Below, piece after piece: positions 46,113 through 54,488 of a stretch of 64,000 nt of DNA. Position 1 is the first letter of the stretch; each line of letters opens with the position of its first letter. The notes beneath the pieces were generated by a model. It worked only from the letters and a program-made list of their open reading frames with translations. It ran no database searches and was not told where the DNA came from. Source of the stretch: Pseudomonas sp. MM211. Its GTDB lineage: Bacteria; Pseudomonadota; Gammaproteobacteria; Pseudomonadales; Pseudomonadaceae. Position numbers and translations under genes: made by a program. The DNA lies in the NCBI RefSeq assembly GCF_020386635.1, contig NZ_CP081942.1, forward strand, positions 2,914,001 through 2,978,000, given 5' to 3'.

Positions 46113-47402
46113 GTGAAAGATCTACCCATTGCCATCGTCGGGGCTGGTACCGCAGGGCTGGCCAGTGCCATTCTGCTGGCTCGCCAGGGCTGGGCTGTCA
46201 GCGTTTTCGACCGCGTCGCCGAATTGCAGCCGGTCGGTGCGGGCATTCTCCTGCAGCCCTCCGGCCTGGCCGCTCTGCGCAGCCTCGGCTTGCTCGATGA
46301 GTGCGCTGCGCTCGGTGCGCCGGTAAGCCGCCTGTATGGGACTTCCGCCTGCGCGGGACGAGTGATTCTCGACACCCGTTATCAGCACTGGCAAGCCGAC
46401 TCCTTCGGCCTCGGCATCCATCGCGGTGTGCTGATGACGGCGCTGCTCAATGCGGCGCGCGCGGCCGGCGTGAACATCTGCACGGGTATCTCCATCAACC
46501 GTTTCCAGCAGTCGCCCACCCATGTGAGCCTGCTCGCCGCTGATGGCCAGGGCGGCGAGATCGCACTCGGTGACCACGCGGCGTTGATTCTGGCCGATGG
46601 CACCCGCTCGCAGTTGCGCGCGCAGATGCAGGTACGTCAGTGGGTCAAGCCCTATCCCTGGGGGGCGCTATGGAGCATCGTGCCGACTCCAGATGGGGCC
46701 GATTCCACCGATTTGCGCCAGTGGTACCGGGGCTGTTCGCAGATGTTCGGCATCATGCCGACCGGCGCTACCCATACCGACCGAGATATGCGCCTGAGCA
46801 GTCTGTTCTGGAGCCTGCCGGTGGCGACCCATGGTGCGTGGCAGCAGGATGGCCTGCCCGCGTGGAAGGATTCGGTAAGACAGCTTGCCGGCAAACCGGC
46901 TGAAGCCTTTTTGCAATCGATCGACTCGGCGCAGCGTCTGATGCTCGCCACCTATGCCGATGTGCGCATGTCGCAGTGGCACGACGGTCGGGTGCTGGCA
47001 ATCGGTGACTGTGCCCATGCCATGAGCCCGCAGCTGGGGCAGGGCGCGAACATGGCGCTGATCGATGCTGTTGCGCTGGCCAATGCGCTGGGGCCTGCAG
47101 ACCATGGCAGGGCGCCGAATTTTCCTGACCGTTTTGCCGCCTACGCCGATCTGCGTCGCGCTCACCTGCGTTATTACCGCCAGGCCAGTCGCTTGCTGAC
47201 GCCCTTGTTCCAGTCGGACAGCGCATGGCTGGCGGTCATCCGTGATACCGCGCTGTTCATGGCGCGGCACTTGCCGATGGGTCGCCAGCATGCCGTTTCC
47301 ACGTTGGTCGGTGCGCGTACTGGCTGGTTGTTGTCCGGCAAGGGCACGGCCGAATTGTATGCCTGGCGCAAGCCAACGGTGGAGCCGGTGGCCTCTACTT
47401 AG
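46113..47402 (+). CDS. FAD-dependent monooxygenase/oxidoreductase (class A flavoprotein)
   Basis: A 429-residue flavoprotein. GTG 46113 is six bases after AGGAA; the GTG two codons earlier touches the ribosome site. The FAD dinucleotide motif IAIVGAGTAGLASAILLARQ is at the N-terminus, and the second FAD motif is GDCAHAMSPQLGQGANMALI near residues 297-316, as in class A aromatic hydroxylases of the UbiH/PHBH/salicylate hydroxylase type. Substrate is not predictable; a ring hydroxylation is plausible. It overlaps the stop of the opposite-strand MFS gene by four bases. Confidence 0.9.
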   Translation: MKDLPIAIVGAGTAGLASAILLARQGWAVSVFDRVAELQPVGAGILLQPSGLAALRSLGLLDECAALGAPVSRLYGTSACAGRVILDTRYQHWQADSFGLGIHRGVLMTALLNAARAAGVNICTGISINRFQQSPTHVSLLAADGQGGEIALGDHAALILADGTRSQLRAQMQVRQWVKPYPWGALWSIVPTPDGADSTDLRQWYRGCSQMFGIMPTGATHTDRDMRLSSLFWSLPVATHGAWQQDGLPAWKDSVRQLAGKPAEAFLQSIDSAQRLMLATYADVRMSQWHDGRVLAIGDCAHAMSPQLGQGANMALIDAVALANALGPADHGRAPNFPDRFAAYADLRRAHLRYYRQASRLLTPLFQSDSAWLAVIRDTALFMARHLPMGRQHAVSTLVGARTGWLLSGKGTAELYAWRKPTVEPVAST

Positions 47403-48595
47403 ACGACTGCCCGCGCCTGCTGCACTTTCCAGGCCCAGAAGAAAATCAGCAGGCCACCCGCCGCCGTTATTGCGCCGATATAACCCGTCGATGTCCAGCC
47501 AAAACCGGCACTGATCGCCAGGCCGCCTAGCCATGGGCCCAGTGCGTTGGCAATGTTGAATGCGGCGTGGTTGGAGGCGGCTGCCAAGGTCTGGGCGCCA
47601 GTGGCCACGTCCATCAGGTGGGTCTGCAGGGCAGGTGACAGGGCGGCGATGGTGCCCAGAGCGAGGATCGCAGGCAGCATCGTCCAGATCGAATGGGTGG
47701 CCATAGGTAGCAATAGCAGCACCAGCGCGCTCCACAGCAGAATCCAGGCCACCGACTTGAACTGCAGGCGGTCGAACAGCCAGCCGCCCGCCATGTTGCC
47801 GAGGATGCAGCCGACACCAAATATCGCCATGGCCACCGGGATCATGCCAGGGCTGACCTGGGTGACTTCCAGCAGCGTCGGAGCCATGTAGCTGAACACG
47901 CAGAACATCCCGGCGAAGCCGATCGAACCGATGCCCAGTGCCAGCCATATAGGCGCGCGGTTGAAGGCGCGCAGCTCGTTGATCGGGCTGCTGCGTACTT
48001 CGTTACGATCGACCGGCAGGAATATCGCAACCATCGCCACGGTCAGCAGCGCAATCACGCTGACCAGTGCGAAGGCATAGCGCCAACTGACGCTCTGGCC
48101 TAGCCAGGTGGCCAGCGGGTTGCCGACCAGAATGGCCACGCTCAGCCCCATCAGTACTCGACTCACCGCCTTGGCGCGCTTGTGCGGTGGCGCCATCGAG
48201 GCAGCAACCAGCATGGCGACGCCGAAGTAGGCACCGTGAGGCAGGCCGGCGAAGAAGCGGAATATCAGCAGCGAGGAGTAGTCGGGTGCCAGGGCGCTGG
48301 CCAGGTTGCCGACGGCGAATACGCCCATCAGCAACAGCAGCAGCGTCTTGCGCATCAGGCGTGCGCCGAGCAGGGCCAGGATCGGCGCACCGACCACCAC
48401 GCCAAGCGCGTAACTGCTGATCACGTGACCGACCTGTGGCTCGCTGACGCCCAGATCCTCGGCTACGTTGGGCATCAAACCCATGATCGAAAATTCACTG
48501 GTGCCGATGGCGAAACCGCCAAGTGCCAGGGCCAGTTCGATCAAAAGGATCGCCCCCGCGCTCAGGCGCGTGGCGTCGTGGGCTGGGCCACTCAT
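47399..48595 (-). CDS. MFS transporter, DHA1 (AraJ/YdhP-like) type
   Basis: A 398-residue major facilitator with twelve hydrophobic helices. The opening LALALGGFAIGTSEFSIMGL and LMPNVAEDLGVSEPQVGHVI is that of the AraJ/NepI/YdhP efflux group, and the helix 2-3 loop is GARLMRKTLLL-like (degenerate motif A). FAGLPHGAYFGVAMLVAASM is the group's typical helix 4. It exports drugs, sugars or nucleosides. It is convergent with the flavin monooxygenase by a four-base overlap of stops. Substrate unknown. Confidence 0.9.
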   Translation of the reverse strand: MSGPAHDATRLSAGAILLIELALALGGFAIGTSEFSIMGLMPNVAEDLGVSEPQVGHVISSYALGVVVGAPILALLGARLMRKTLLLLLMGVFAVGNLASALAPDYSSLLIFRFFAGLPHGAYFGVAMLVAASMAPPHKRAKAVSRVLMGLSVAILVGNPLATWLGQSVSWRYAFALVSVIALLTVAMVAIFLPVDRNEVRSSPINELRAFNRAPIWLALGIGSIGFAGMFCVFSYMAPTLLEVTQVSPGMIPVAMAIFGVGCILGNMAGGWLFDRLQFKSVAWILLWSALVLLLLPMATHSIWTMLPAILALGTIAALSPALQTHLMDVATGAQTLAAASNHAAFNIANALGPWLGGLAISAGFGWTSTGYIGAITAAGGLLIFFWAWKVQQARAVV

Positions 48596-48684
48596 GTGTT
48601 TACCTCGATAACGTGCGGCGAATCAGGCGGGGCATTATTCACGCAATGAGCCGTCGAGAGAACCGCTTTATTGCGCGGCTTCGT

Positions 48685-49413
48685 TCAGCGGTAGCGCTTG
48701 AGAATGGCATCGAATTCGCCGTCCTGTTTCATCTGTACCATGGCGCGCAGCAACTGCATGGTGGGTACATCAGGTTCGTCGCGAACCAGGCAGGCTGCCA
48801 GGTCACTGGCCAGTTCGTGTACCTCGTAGAGTTTTTGGGTTTCGTCGTTGTGGCGGTTGTACCACTGCAGGGCGAGTTCGTTGCTGATCGCATAATCGTA
48901 ACGTCCGGCAGCGAGCTTGGTCAGAACCAGGCCCTGGGTGCGGCCATCGTCGCGCAGCAACTTGCCGCTCATGAACAGCGGATGCAGGGTCGGGTAATAG
49001 AAACCCAACACCGTACCTATGGATTGTTTGGGCAGTTTTTCCGGGTTGACCGGCTGAGGGCTGCGACCTACCAGCAGATCACGCTGCACCATGAAGGGGA
49101 TGCTCCACACGTACTCGGGATAAGCTTCACTCAGCCACGCCGGATTAACGTAGCAGCGCACGTCGACCTCTTTGTGCAAGAGGGCGCGCTGTACGCGTAG
49201 GCGCGGCAACACCAGCATTTCAGCGCGACGGCCGAGCTTTTCTGCCAGGCGCATGTGCAGGTCGTAGAGAATGCCCGCGACGGCCTTGCCGTCGCGGATG
49301 TCGACCAGTGGCATGACGCCGCTTTCGGTGATCGAGAAGCGTATCGGGCGTTCCTCCGCGATGCAGCAGAAACTGAGCAAGGCGAGCACTGCGGCACACA
49401 GGCGAGGAGACAT
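48685..49413 (-). CDS. Periplasmic substrate-binding protein (SBP family 3), orphan
   Basis: The protein has 242 residues if started at ATG 49413, where a signal peptide (MSPRLCAAVLALLSFCCIAE) begins at once. The in-frame ATG at 49485 has a better spaced GGAG but gives a 24-residue polar leader in front of the signal. The mature part RPIRFSITESGVMPLVDIRD is the binding-protein opening; LVGRSPQPVNPEKLPKQSIG and DYAISNELALQWYNRH belong to lobe 2. No permease or ATPase is nearby. Its ligand is unknown; orphan proteins like it can act as sensors. It resembles, loosely, the orphan at 15720. Confidence 0.82.
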   Translation of the reverse strand: MSPRLCAAVLALLSFCCIAEERPIRFSITESGVMPLVDIRDGKAVAGILYDLHMRLAEKLGRRAEMLVLPRLRVQRALLHKEVDVRCYVNPAWLSEAYPEYVWSIPFMVQRDLLVGRSPQPVNPEKLPKQSIGTVLGFYYPTLHPLFMSGKLLRDDGRTQGLVLTKLAAGRYDYAISNELALQWYNRHNDETQKLYEVHELASDLAACLVRDEPDVPTMQLLRAMVQMKQDGEFDAILKRYR

Positions 49414-49580
49414 GGCACGAACCAGGCAGGATTGAGCGTTGTCGTAAAGCGTAGGCCGTCTGGAGCCGGTACGCTGCTGGCTCATGCTGATAAGACTCCA
49501 TCATCGGTTGCGGTATACGAAAACTTCAGATTATTGTTTTAAAAGGCTTTTTATATGGGTCGATTGACTGAGCTTATTGG

Positions 49581-49628
49581 ATTGATGGTTTCAATCAATG
49601 GGCTCTTTGATCCATATGGGGCTACTAT
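49581..49628 (+). promoter_or_regulatory. Candidate OxyR-type dyad and -10 element of ahpC
   Basis: The dyad ATTGA-TGGTT-TCAAT at 49581-49595 (with CAAT after it) is followed by a possible -10 box TACTAT at 49623-49628, about 40 bases before ahpC. Peroxide-responsive ahpC genes are commonly OxyR-activated, with the operator overlapping a poor -35 region, as here. The dyad is seen; the regulator is inferred. Confidence 0.35.
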
Positions 49629-49667
49629 CCCTCCTGTAAATTTTTCAACCCTCCTAAGGAGTTACTG

Positions 49668-50231
49668 ATGTCTTTGATTAACACTCAAGTTCAGCCGTTC
49701 AAGGTCAATGCATTTCACAATGGCAAATTCATCGAAGTCACCGAACAAAGCCTGAAGGGCAAGTGGTCGGTACTGATCTTCATGCCGGCAGCTTTCACCT
49801 TCAACTGCCCGACCGAGATCGAAGACGCCGCCAACAACTACGAAGCCTTCCAGAAGGCTGGTGCCGAGGTTTACATCGTCACCACCGACACCCACTTCTC
49901 CCACAAGGTATGGCACGAAACTTCCCCTGCCGTTGGCAAGGCTCGTTTCCCGCTGATTGGTGACCCGACTCACCAGCTGACCAACGCTTTCGGCGTGCAC
50001 ATCGCCGAAGAAGGTCTGGCACTGCGCGGTACCTTCGTGATCAACCCGGAAGGCCAGATCAAGACCGTCGAAATCCACTCCAACGAGATCGCTCGTGACG
50101 TGGCCGAGACCCTGCGCAAGCTGCAAGCTGCTCAGTACACTGCCGCTCACCCGGGTGAAGTCTGCCCAGCCAAGTGGAAAGAAGGTGCACAGACTCTGGC
50201 TCCTTCCCTGGACCTGGTCGGCAAGATCTAA
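49668..50231 (+). CDS. ahpC: Alkyl hydroperoxide reductase subunit C (2-Cys peroxiredoxin)
   Basis: A 187-residue typical 2-Cys peroxiredoxin. The peroxidatic Cys47 lies in FTFNCPTEIED, and the resolving Cys166 in HPGEVCPAKW; the C-terminal end with LDLVGKI is intact. It reduces hydrogen peroxide and organic hydroperoxides to water and alcohols in the cytoplasm and is re-reduced by AhpF. A TAAGGAG ribosome site lies seven bases before ATG 49668. Codon use is strongly biased, as for a highly expressed gene. ahpF follows after a terminator-like hairpin. Confidence 0.98.
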   Translation: MSLINTQVQPFKVNAFHNGKFIEVTEQSLKGKWSVLIFMPAAFTFNCPTEIEDAANNYEAFQKAGAEVYIVTTDTHFSHKVWHETSPAVGKARFPLIGDPTHQLTNAFGVHIAEEGLALRGTFVINPEGQIKTVEIHSNEIARDVAETLRKLQAAQYTAAHPGEVCPAKWKEGAQTLAPSLDLVGKI

Positions 50232-50298
50232 AAACGACCCGGAAGCCTCGCTTCCAGATGGTCAGCCGCGGGGATGTAACCCATCCCTGACGGCTCGG

Positions 50299-50327
50299 CG
50301 CCCGGGCGTAACCCGTCCGGGCGTTTT
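50299..50327 (+). terminator. Terminator-like hairpin between ahpC and ahpF
   Basis: The arms CGCCCGG (50299-50305) and CCGGGCG (50317-50323) are followed by TTTTATT. It lies 68 bases after the ahpC stop and before ahpF, so most transcripts may end here, giving more AhpC than AhpF. Confidence 0.8.
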
Positions 50328-50359
50328 ATTGCCCGAATTTCGTCATTGAGGACACGTTT

Positions 50360-51913
50360 ATGTTGGACGCCACGCTTAAAACCCAGTTGAAGGCCTACCT
50401 GGAAAAGGTCATCCAGCCGTTCGAGATCGTCGCGTCCCTCGATGACAGCGACAAATCTCAGGAGCTCAAAGGTCTGCTCGACGACATCGTCAGCCTGACC
50501 GATAAGATCACCCTGAAAACCGATGGCAGCGACGCCCGTGTGCCGTCGTTCGCCCTGAATCGCCCGAACGGCAACATCAGCCTGCGTTTTGCCGGCCTGC
50601 CGATGGGCCACGAGTTCACTTCGCTGGTGCTGGCCCTGCTGCAAGTCGGTGGCCACCCCTCGAAGCTGGCGGCTGAAGTGATCGAGCAGATCAGCAGCCT
50701 CGAAGGCGAATTCAACTTCGAGACTTATTACTCGCTGTCGTGCCAGAACTGCCCGGACGTCGTCCAGGCGCTGAACCTGATGGCCGTGCTCAACCCGAAC
50801 ATCCGCCATGTCGCCATCGACGGCGCGCTGTTCCAGGACGAAGTCGAGTCCCGTCAGATCATGTCGGTACCGAGCATCTACCTGAACGGCGAGCTGTTCG
50901 GCCAGGGACGTATGGACGCCGAGCAAATCCTCGCCAAGATCGACACCGGCGCTTCTGCCCGTGATGCGGCCAAGCTGAACGGCAAGGAAGCCTTCGACGT
51001 GCTGGTCATCGGTGGTGGCCCGGCCGGTGCTGCGGCAGCCATCTACGCTGCCCGTAAAGGCATCCGTACCGGCGTCGCAGCCGAGCGTTTCGGCGGTCAG
51101 GTGCTGGACACCATGGCCATCGAGAACTTCATCTCGGTACAGGAAACCGAAGGCCCGAAACTGGCCCGCGCCCTGGAAGAGCACGTCAAGCAGTACGACG
51201 TCGACATCATGAACCTGCAACGTGCCAGCGCACTGATTCCAGCTTCCAGCGCTGGCGGCCTGCACGAAGTGAAGTTCGAGAGCGGTGCGAGCCTGAAAGC
51301 CAAGACCGTGATTCTGTCCACCGGCGCACGCTGGAGAGAGATGAACGTGCCGGGCGAGAAGGAATACCGCAACAAGGGCGTTGCTTACTGCCCGCACTGT
51401 GACGGCCCGCTGTTCAAGGGCAAGCGTGTGGCGGTGGTCGGTGGTGGTAACTCCGGCGTGGAAGCGGCCATCGACCTGGCCGGTATCGTTTCAGAGGTCA
51501 CGCTGCTGGAATATGACAGCAAGCTGCGCGCTGACGCCGTACTGCAGAAGAAGCTCTACAGCCTGCCCAACGTCAAGGTGATCACCAGCGCCCTGACCAG
51601 CGAAGTGAAAGGCGATGGCCAGAAGGTCACCGGTCTGGTCTACAAGGATCGCAACTCCGATGAGTTCGTCCCGCTAGCACTGGAGGGTATCTTCGTGCAG
51701 ATCGGCCTGCTGCCGAACTCCGAGTGGCTGAAGGGCTCGGTGGAGCTGTCGGATCGTGGCGAAATCATCGTCGACGCTCGCGGTGAAACCTCGTTGCCCG
51801 GCATCTTCGCCGCGGGTGACGTGACCACCGTGCCGTACAAGCAGATCGTCATCGCCATGGGCGAGGGCTCGAAAGCGTCGCTGAGCGCCTTCGATCACCT
51901 GATCCGCAGCTGA
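50360..51913 (+). CDS. ahpF: Alkyl hydroperoxide reductase subunit F
   Basis: A 517-residue flavoprotein that transfers electrons from NADH to AhpC. The N-terminal tandem thioredoxin-fold region carries the redox pair Cys128-Cys131 (SCQNCPDV). The FAD/NADH thioredoxin-reductase-like part has [18 protein letters not shown] at about 214-231, the second redox pair Cys344-Cys347 in [10 protein letters not shown], and the NADH motif [18 protein letters not shown]. Length and all four cysteines match the E. coli type. It is downstream of ahpC and ends at a strong terminator. Confidence 0.98.
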   Translation: MLDATLKTQLKAYLEKVIQPFEIVASLDDSDKSQELKGLLDDIVSLTDKITLKTDGSDARVPSFALNRPNGNISLRFAGLPMGHEFTSLVLALLQVGGHPSKLAAEVIEQISSLEGEFNFETYYSLSCQNCPDVVQALNLMAVLNPNIRHVAIDGALFQDEVESRQIMSVPSIYLNGELFGQGRMDAEQILAKIDTGASARDAAKLNGKEAFDVLVIGGGPAGAAAAIYAARKGIRTGVAAERFGGQVLDTMAIENFISVQETEGPKLARALEEHVKQYDVDIMNLQRASALIPASSAGGLHEVKFESGASLKAKTVILSTGARWREMNVPGEKEYRNKGVAYCPHCDGPLFKGKRVAVVGGGNSGVEAAIDLAGIVSEVTLLEYDSKLRADAVLQKKLYSLPNVKVITSALTSEVKGDGQKVTGLVYKDRNSDEFVPLALEGIFVQIGLLPNSEWLKGSVELSDRGEIIVDARGETSLPGIFAAGDVTTVPYKQIVIAMGEGSKASLSAFDHLIRS

Positions 51914-51933
51914 TGCGCTAAGCCAGAAGCACG

Positions 51934-51961
51934 AAAGGCGGGCCTGATGGCCCGCCTTTTT
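51934..51961 (+). terminator. Intrinsic terminator after ahpF
   Basis: The stem GGCGGGCC / GGCCCGCC (51937-51944 and 51949-51956), a four-base TGAT loop and five T follow the ahpF stop by 20 bases. Confidence 0.93.
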
Positions 51962-52025
51962 CATTTCTGTTTTTCAGAAAGTGTGGCAACCAGCCAGGAT
52001 CGACAGATATCTCCCCGAACCAATT

Positions 52026-52098
52026 GATCGCCGGCAAGCCGGCTCCTACGGGGAGGACGATGACAGTCGCTACATCTGTAGGAGCCCGCTTGCGGGCG
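52026..52098. repeat. Pseudomonas REP doublet
   Basis: GCCGGCAAGCCGGCTCCTAC lies at 52030-52049, and an inverted, related copy GTAGGAGCCCGCTTGCGGGC at 52078-52097. This is the classic pair of Pseudomonas repetitive extragenic palindromes (core GTAGGAGC plus hairpin), inverted to one another across a short spacer. Confidence 0.88.
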
Positions 52099-52141
52099 GT
52101 TCGGCTGGGCGCTGCATGTCGCTATCGCCGGGTTGAGTCAC

Positions 52142-52540
52142 TCAGTCGGTTTCTTCATCGCGAATCAGCACGAAGCTGGGGCCTTGTTCATCGTCCAGGC
52201 GCTCGCAGACGAAGTACATCTCTACCTTGCCAGCACTGGACATGGTCGCCAGATAATCACCGGCCTGTGGGGTGAAGAAGGCCTTGGAGCCCGGCTTGGC
52301 TTCGCAGGCGACCAGTGCGGTGAAGAACAACGCCGGATCGCTGCCATCGAAATAATCGTCACGCTCGGCAGCATCCCATTCGTGAGGCGGCTCGAACGGG
52401 CCGGTGAACAGGACTTTGGCATCACCCATGTCCCGTTCTTCAGCGTCGGTATCGTCTTCATCCGGGCGATAGACCGTGCAGTCCTGTGACTCGGCGGCAT
52501 CCAGCACGCGCTGGCGTTGTTGATCATCGATTAGGGACAC
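52142..52540 (-). CDS. Acidic hypothetical protein, 132 residues
   Basis: The frame is open to 52774, but the start GTG 52540 (MSLIDDQQRQRVLDAAESQD) has a GGAG site six bases upstream and is where the protein-like sequence begins; the upstream part covers the intergenic region. The protein is very acidic (RPDEDDTDAEERDMGDAKVL, then EWDAAERDDYFDGSDPALF) with no membrane segment or signal. The C-terminal half suggests an alpha/beta domain (YLATMSSAGKVEMYFVCERL). I recognise no family. It is divergent from the M14 peptidase. Confidence 0.7.
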   Translation of the reverse strand: MSLIDDQQRQRVLDAAESQDCTVYRPDEDDTDAEERDMGDAKVLFTGPFEPPHEWDAAERDDYFDGSDPALFFTALVACEAKPGSKAFFTPQAGDYLATMSSAGKVEMYFVCERLDDEQGPSFVLIRDEETD

Positions 52541-52679
52541 GGTGGCTCCGACTATCAGAAAAAATCGAGGTGTGCAGTGTGAGCTGCGCCACGGTGGCCT
52601 GCAATCACCCGCGTGCGATTTCCCCCGAGCCCGGAAACTGCGATGCTGGTACGACCGTGAAGCAGTATTGAGAACAATC

Positions 52680-53810
52680 ATGAAGATCAGCTCGGATTTC
52701 GACAGCGGCAACATCCTCGTGCAGGACGCCAGCGACCCGCACAACGTGCTGCTGGCCATGCGCAAGGATCTCAATAGCCACCATTTCCAGTGGTTTCATT
52801 TCCAGGTCGAGGGCCTGACACCTGGTGCGCGCCACGATTTCAGCATCACCAACGCCGGGCAGTCAGCCTATAGCCATGCCTGGACGGGCTACAACGCAGT
52901 GGCCTCTTACGATCAGCGCACCTGGTTCCGTGTGCCAAGCCGCTTCGAGGATGGCGCCCTGCATTTCGGCCTGGAGCCCGAGCAGGCGCAGATCTGGTTC
53001 GCCTACTTCGAGCCCTACAGCCGCGAGCGGCACAGTGACCTGATCGCTCAGGCGCTGGCCTTGCCGGGTGTCGAGCTGCATGGCAGCGGGCGCAGCATCG
53101 AGGGGCGGGATATCGAGCTGCTGCGTGTGCACCGCCATGCGCAGGCGAGCCGAAAGGTGTGGATCATCGCCCAGCAGCATCCGGGTGAGCACATGGCCGA
53201 GTGGTTCATGGAGGGCATCGTTCGCCGTCTGCAGGACAGCAGCGACGTAATTCTCGATGCGCTGCTGCAGCAGGCCGATCTCTACCTGGTGCCAAACATG
53301 AACCCGGACGGCGCCTTCCGTGGCCATCTACGCACCAACGCCGCGGGCCAGGATCTCAATCGCGCCTGGCAGTCGGCCAGCGTCGAGCGCAGCCCGGAGG
53401 TATTCTTCGTGCAGCAGGCCATGCGTGAAGTGGGCGTTGATCTGTTTCTCGATATCCACGGGGACGAAGAAATCCCCCATGTGTTCACCGCCGGCTGCGA
53501 AGGCAATCCCGGATTCTCGCCACGGCTGGAGGCACTGGAAGATGAGTTCCGTAGCCGTCTGGTCGAGCGTGGCGCAGAGTTTCAGACACGCTTCGGTTAC
53601 CCACGCAGCGCACCGGGGCAGGCCAATACCGCTTTGGCCTGCAATTCAGTAGGGCTGGAGTTCGACTGCCTGTCATTTACCCTGGAGATGCCTTTCAAGG
53701 ATCACGACGACACGCCAAACCCGCTGACTGGCTGGGACGGCGAGCGCTCGATGAAGCTGGCCGGCGAGATGCTCGACGTAGTGGCAGAGATGGTCGATCG
53801 GCTGCGCTGA
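52680..53810 (+). CDS. M14-family zinc carboxypeptidase
   Basis: A 376-residue enzyme. The N-terminal about 120 residues form a beta-rich domain (NILVQDASDPHNVLLAMRKD, then FQWFHFQVEGLTPGARHDFS) as in cytosolic carboxypeptidase (CCP)-like proteins, followed by the M14 catalytic domain. The zinc ligands are H and E in IIAQQHPGEHMAEW and the later H in LFLDIHGDEEIPHV; the arginine pair for the substrate carboxylate is probably in RTNAAGQDLNRAW. The catalytic glutamate is near SLEMPFKD. No signal peptide is present, so it works in the cytoplasm. It shares an organisation with deglutamylase-like bacterial M14 enzymes. Substrate unknown. Confidence 0.88.
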   Translation: MKISSDFDSGNILVQDASDPHNVLLAMRKDLNSHHFQWFHFQVEGLTPGARHDFSITNAGQSAYSHAWTGYNAVASYDQRTWFRVPSRFEDGALHFGLEPEQAQIWFAYFEPYSRERHSDLIAQALALPGVELHGSGRSIEGRDIELLRVHRHAQASRKVWIIAQQHPGEHMAEWFMEGIVRRLQDSSDVILDALLQQADLYLVPNMNPDGAFRGHLRTNAAGQDLNRAWQSASVERSPEVFFVQQAMREVGVDLFLDIHGDEEIPHVFTAGCEGNPGFSPRLEALEDEFRSRLVERGAEFQTRFGYPRSAPGQANTALACNSVGLEFDCLSFTLEMPFKDHDDTPNPLTGWDGERSMKLAGEMLDVVAEMVDRLR

Positions 53811-54326
53811 TCAGGCATGCTCGTGCAGGGTGCCTTCCTCATCCTGCGCGGCCTGCAATTGCTGCAGGGTCTGCATCTTTTCGGCGATCTCCTTCTCGGC
53901 CGCGGCGCGCTGCTCAGGTGGCAGGCTCTCGAGCTCATCCTCGGTCATGCCGATTTCCTTGAGGATCTTGTCGCGCATCTTCTCGGCAGGCGACATGTCC
54001 ATGTAGGCCATGAACTGAGCAAGGGCACTGTCGGCGGCTGGCTTCTTGTCCGAGTTGACGCCTGGTGTGCTGTCGGACGTCTGCTGTGAATCCTCAGCGG
54101 TGCTGTACAGGTTGACCATCATCCGCGCGAAGGCTTCGTTGTAGGCCTGCTGGCTGGAGTCCGCCTGATCGCTCTTGAATCCCTTGGGTGCTGCATTGGC
54201 TTCCTGCGCTTTCTCTTGCTTGGCGAGCGACGCTTCGCTGCTTTGTTTGAAATCCAACGCTTCGACACGACTGCGCTGCAGTGGGCTGGTCGTTCCGTAG
54301 TGGGTGAGCGAACCGATGATGCTCAT
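53811..54326 (-). CDS. Hypothetical protein, helical and charged, 171 residues
   Basis: The start MSIIGSLTHYGTTSPLQRSR at 54326 has a GGAGG-like site (AAGGAGG) upstream. The protein is hydrophilic, rich in A, E, K and Q, with low-complexity segments (residues 30-100) and a helical C-terminus (SPAEKMRDKILKEIGMTEDE, then LPPEQRAAAEKEIAEKMQTL), a design seen in many uncharacterised Pseudomonas proteins. No signal peptide and no membrane helix. It is convergent with the peptidase gene with abutting stops. No function is recognised. Confidence 0.78.
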   Translation of the reverse strand: MSIIGSLTHYGTTSPLQRSRVEALDFKQSSEASLAKQEKAQEANAAPKGFKSDQADSSQQAYNEAFARMMVNLYSTAEDSQQTSDSTPGVNSDKKPAADSALAQFMAYMDMSPAEKMRDKILKEIGMTEDELESLPPEQRAAAEKEIAEKMQTLQQLQAAQDEEGTLHEHA

Positions 54327-54488
54327 GGCGAACCTCCTTGGCTTTAGGCCTTCAAAATAGCAAAGCCTGTGCCAGCCAATTGGTTGCTGCCAATTGTTTG
54401 ATTATGAAAGGATTTGTTTTTCATGCCAGGGCGCTTTGGGCAGCCCTTTGCCGCTCACGGCAAGTCGCTGCCGCCTGTCGTAATGTCC

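Noticed and set aside
46668..47948. A 426-residue minus-strand frame spanning parts of two genes
   Set aside because: It runs antisense to the flavin monooxygenase and out of frame through the MFS gene, and has no domain.
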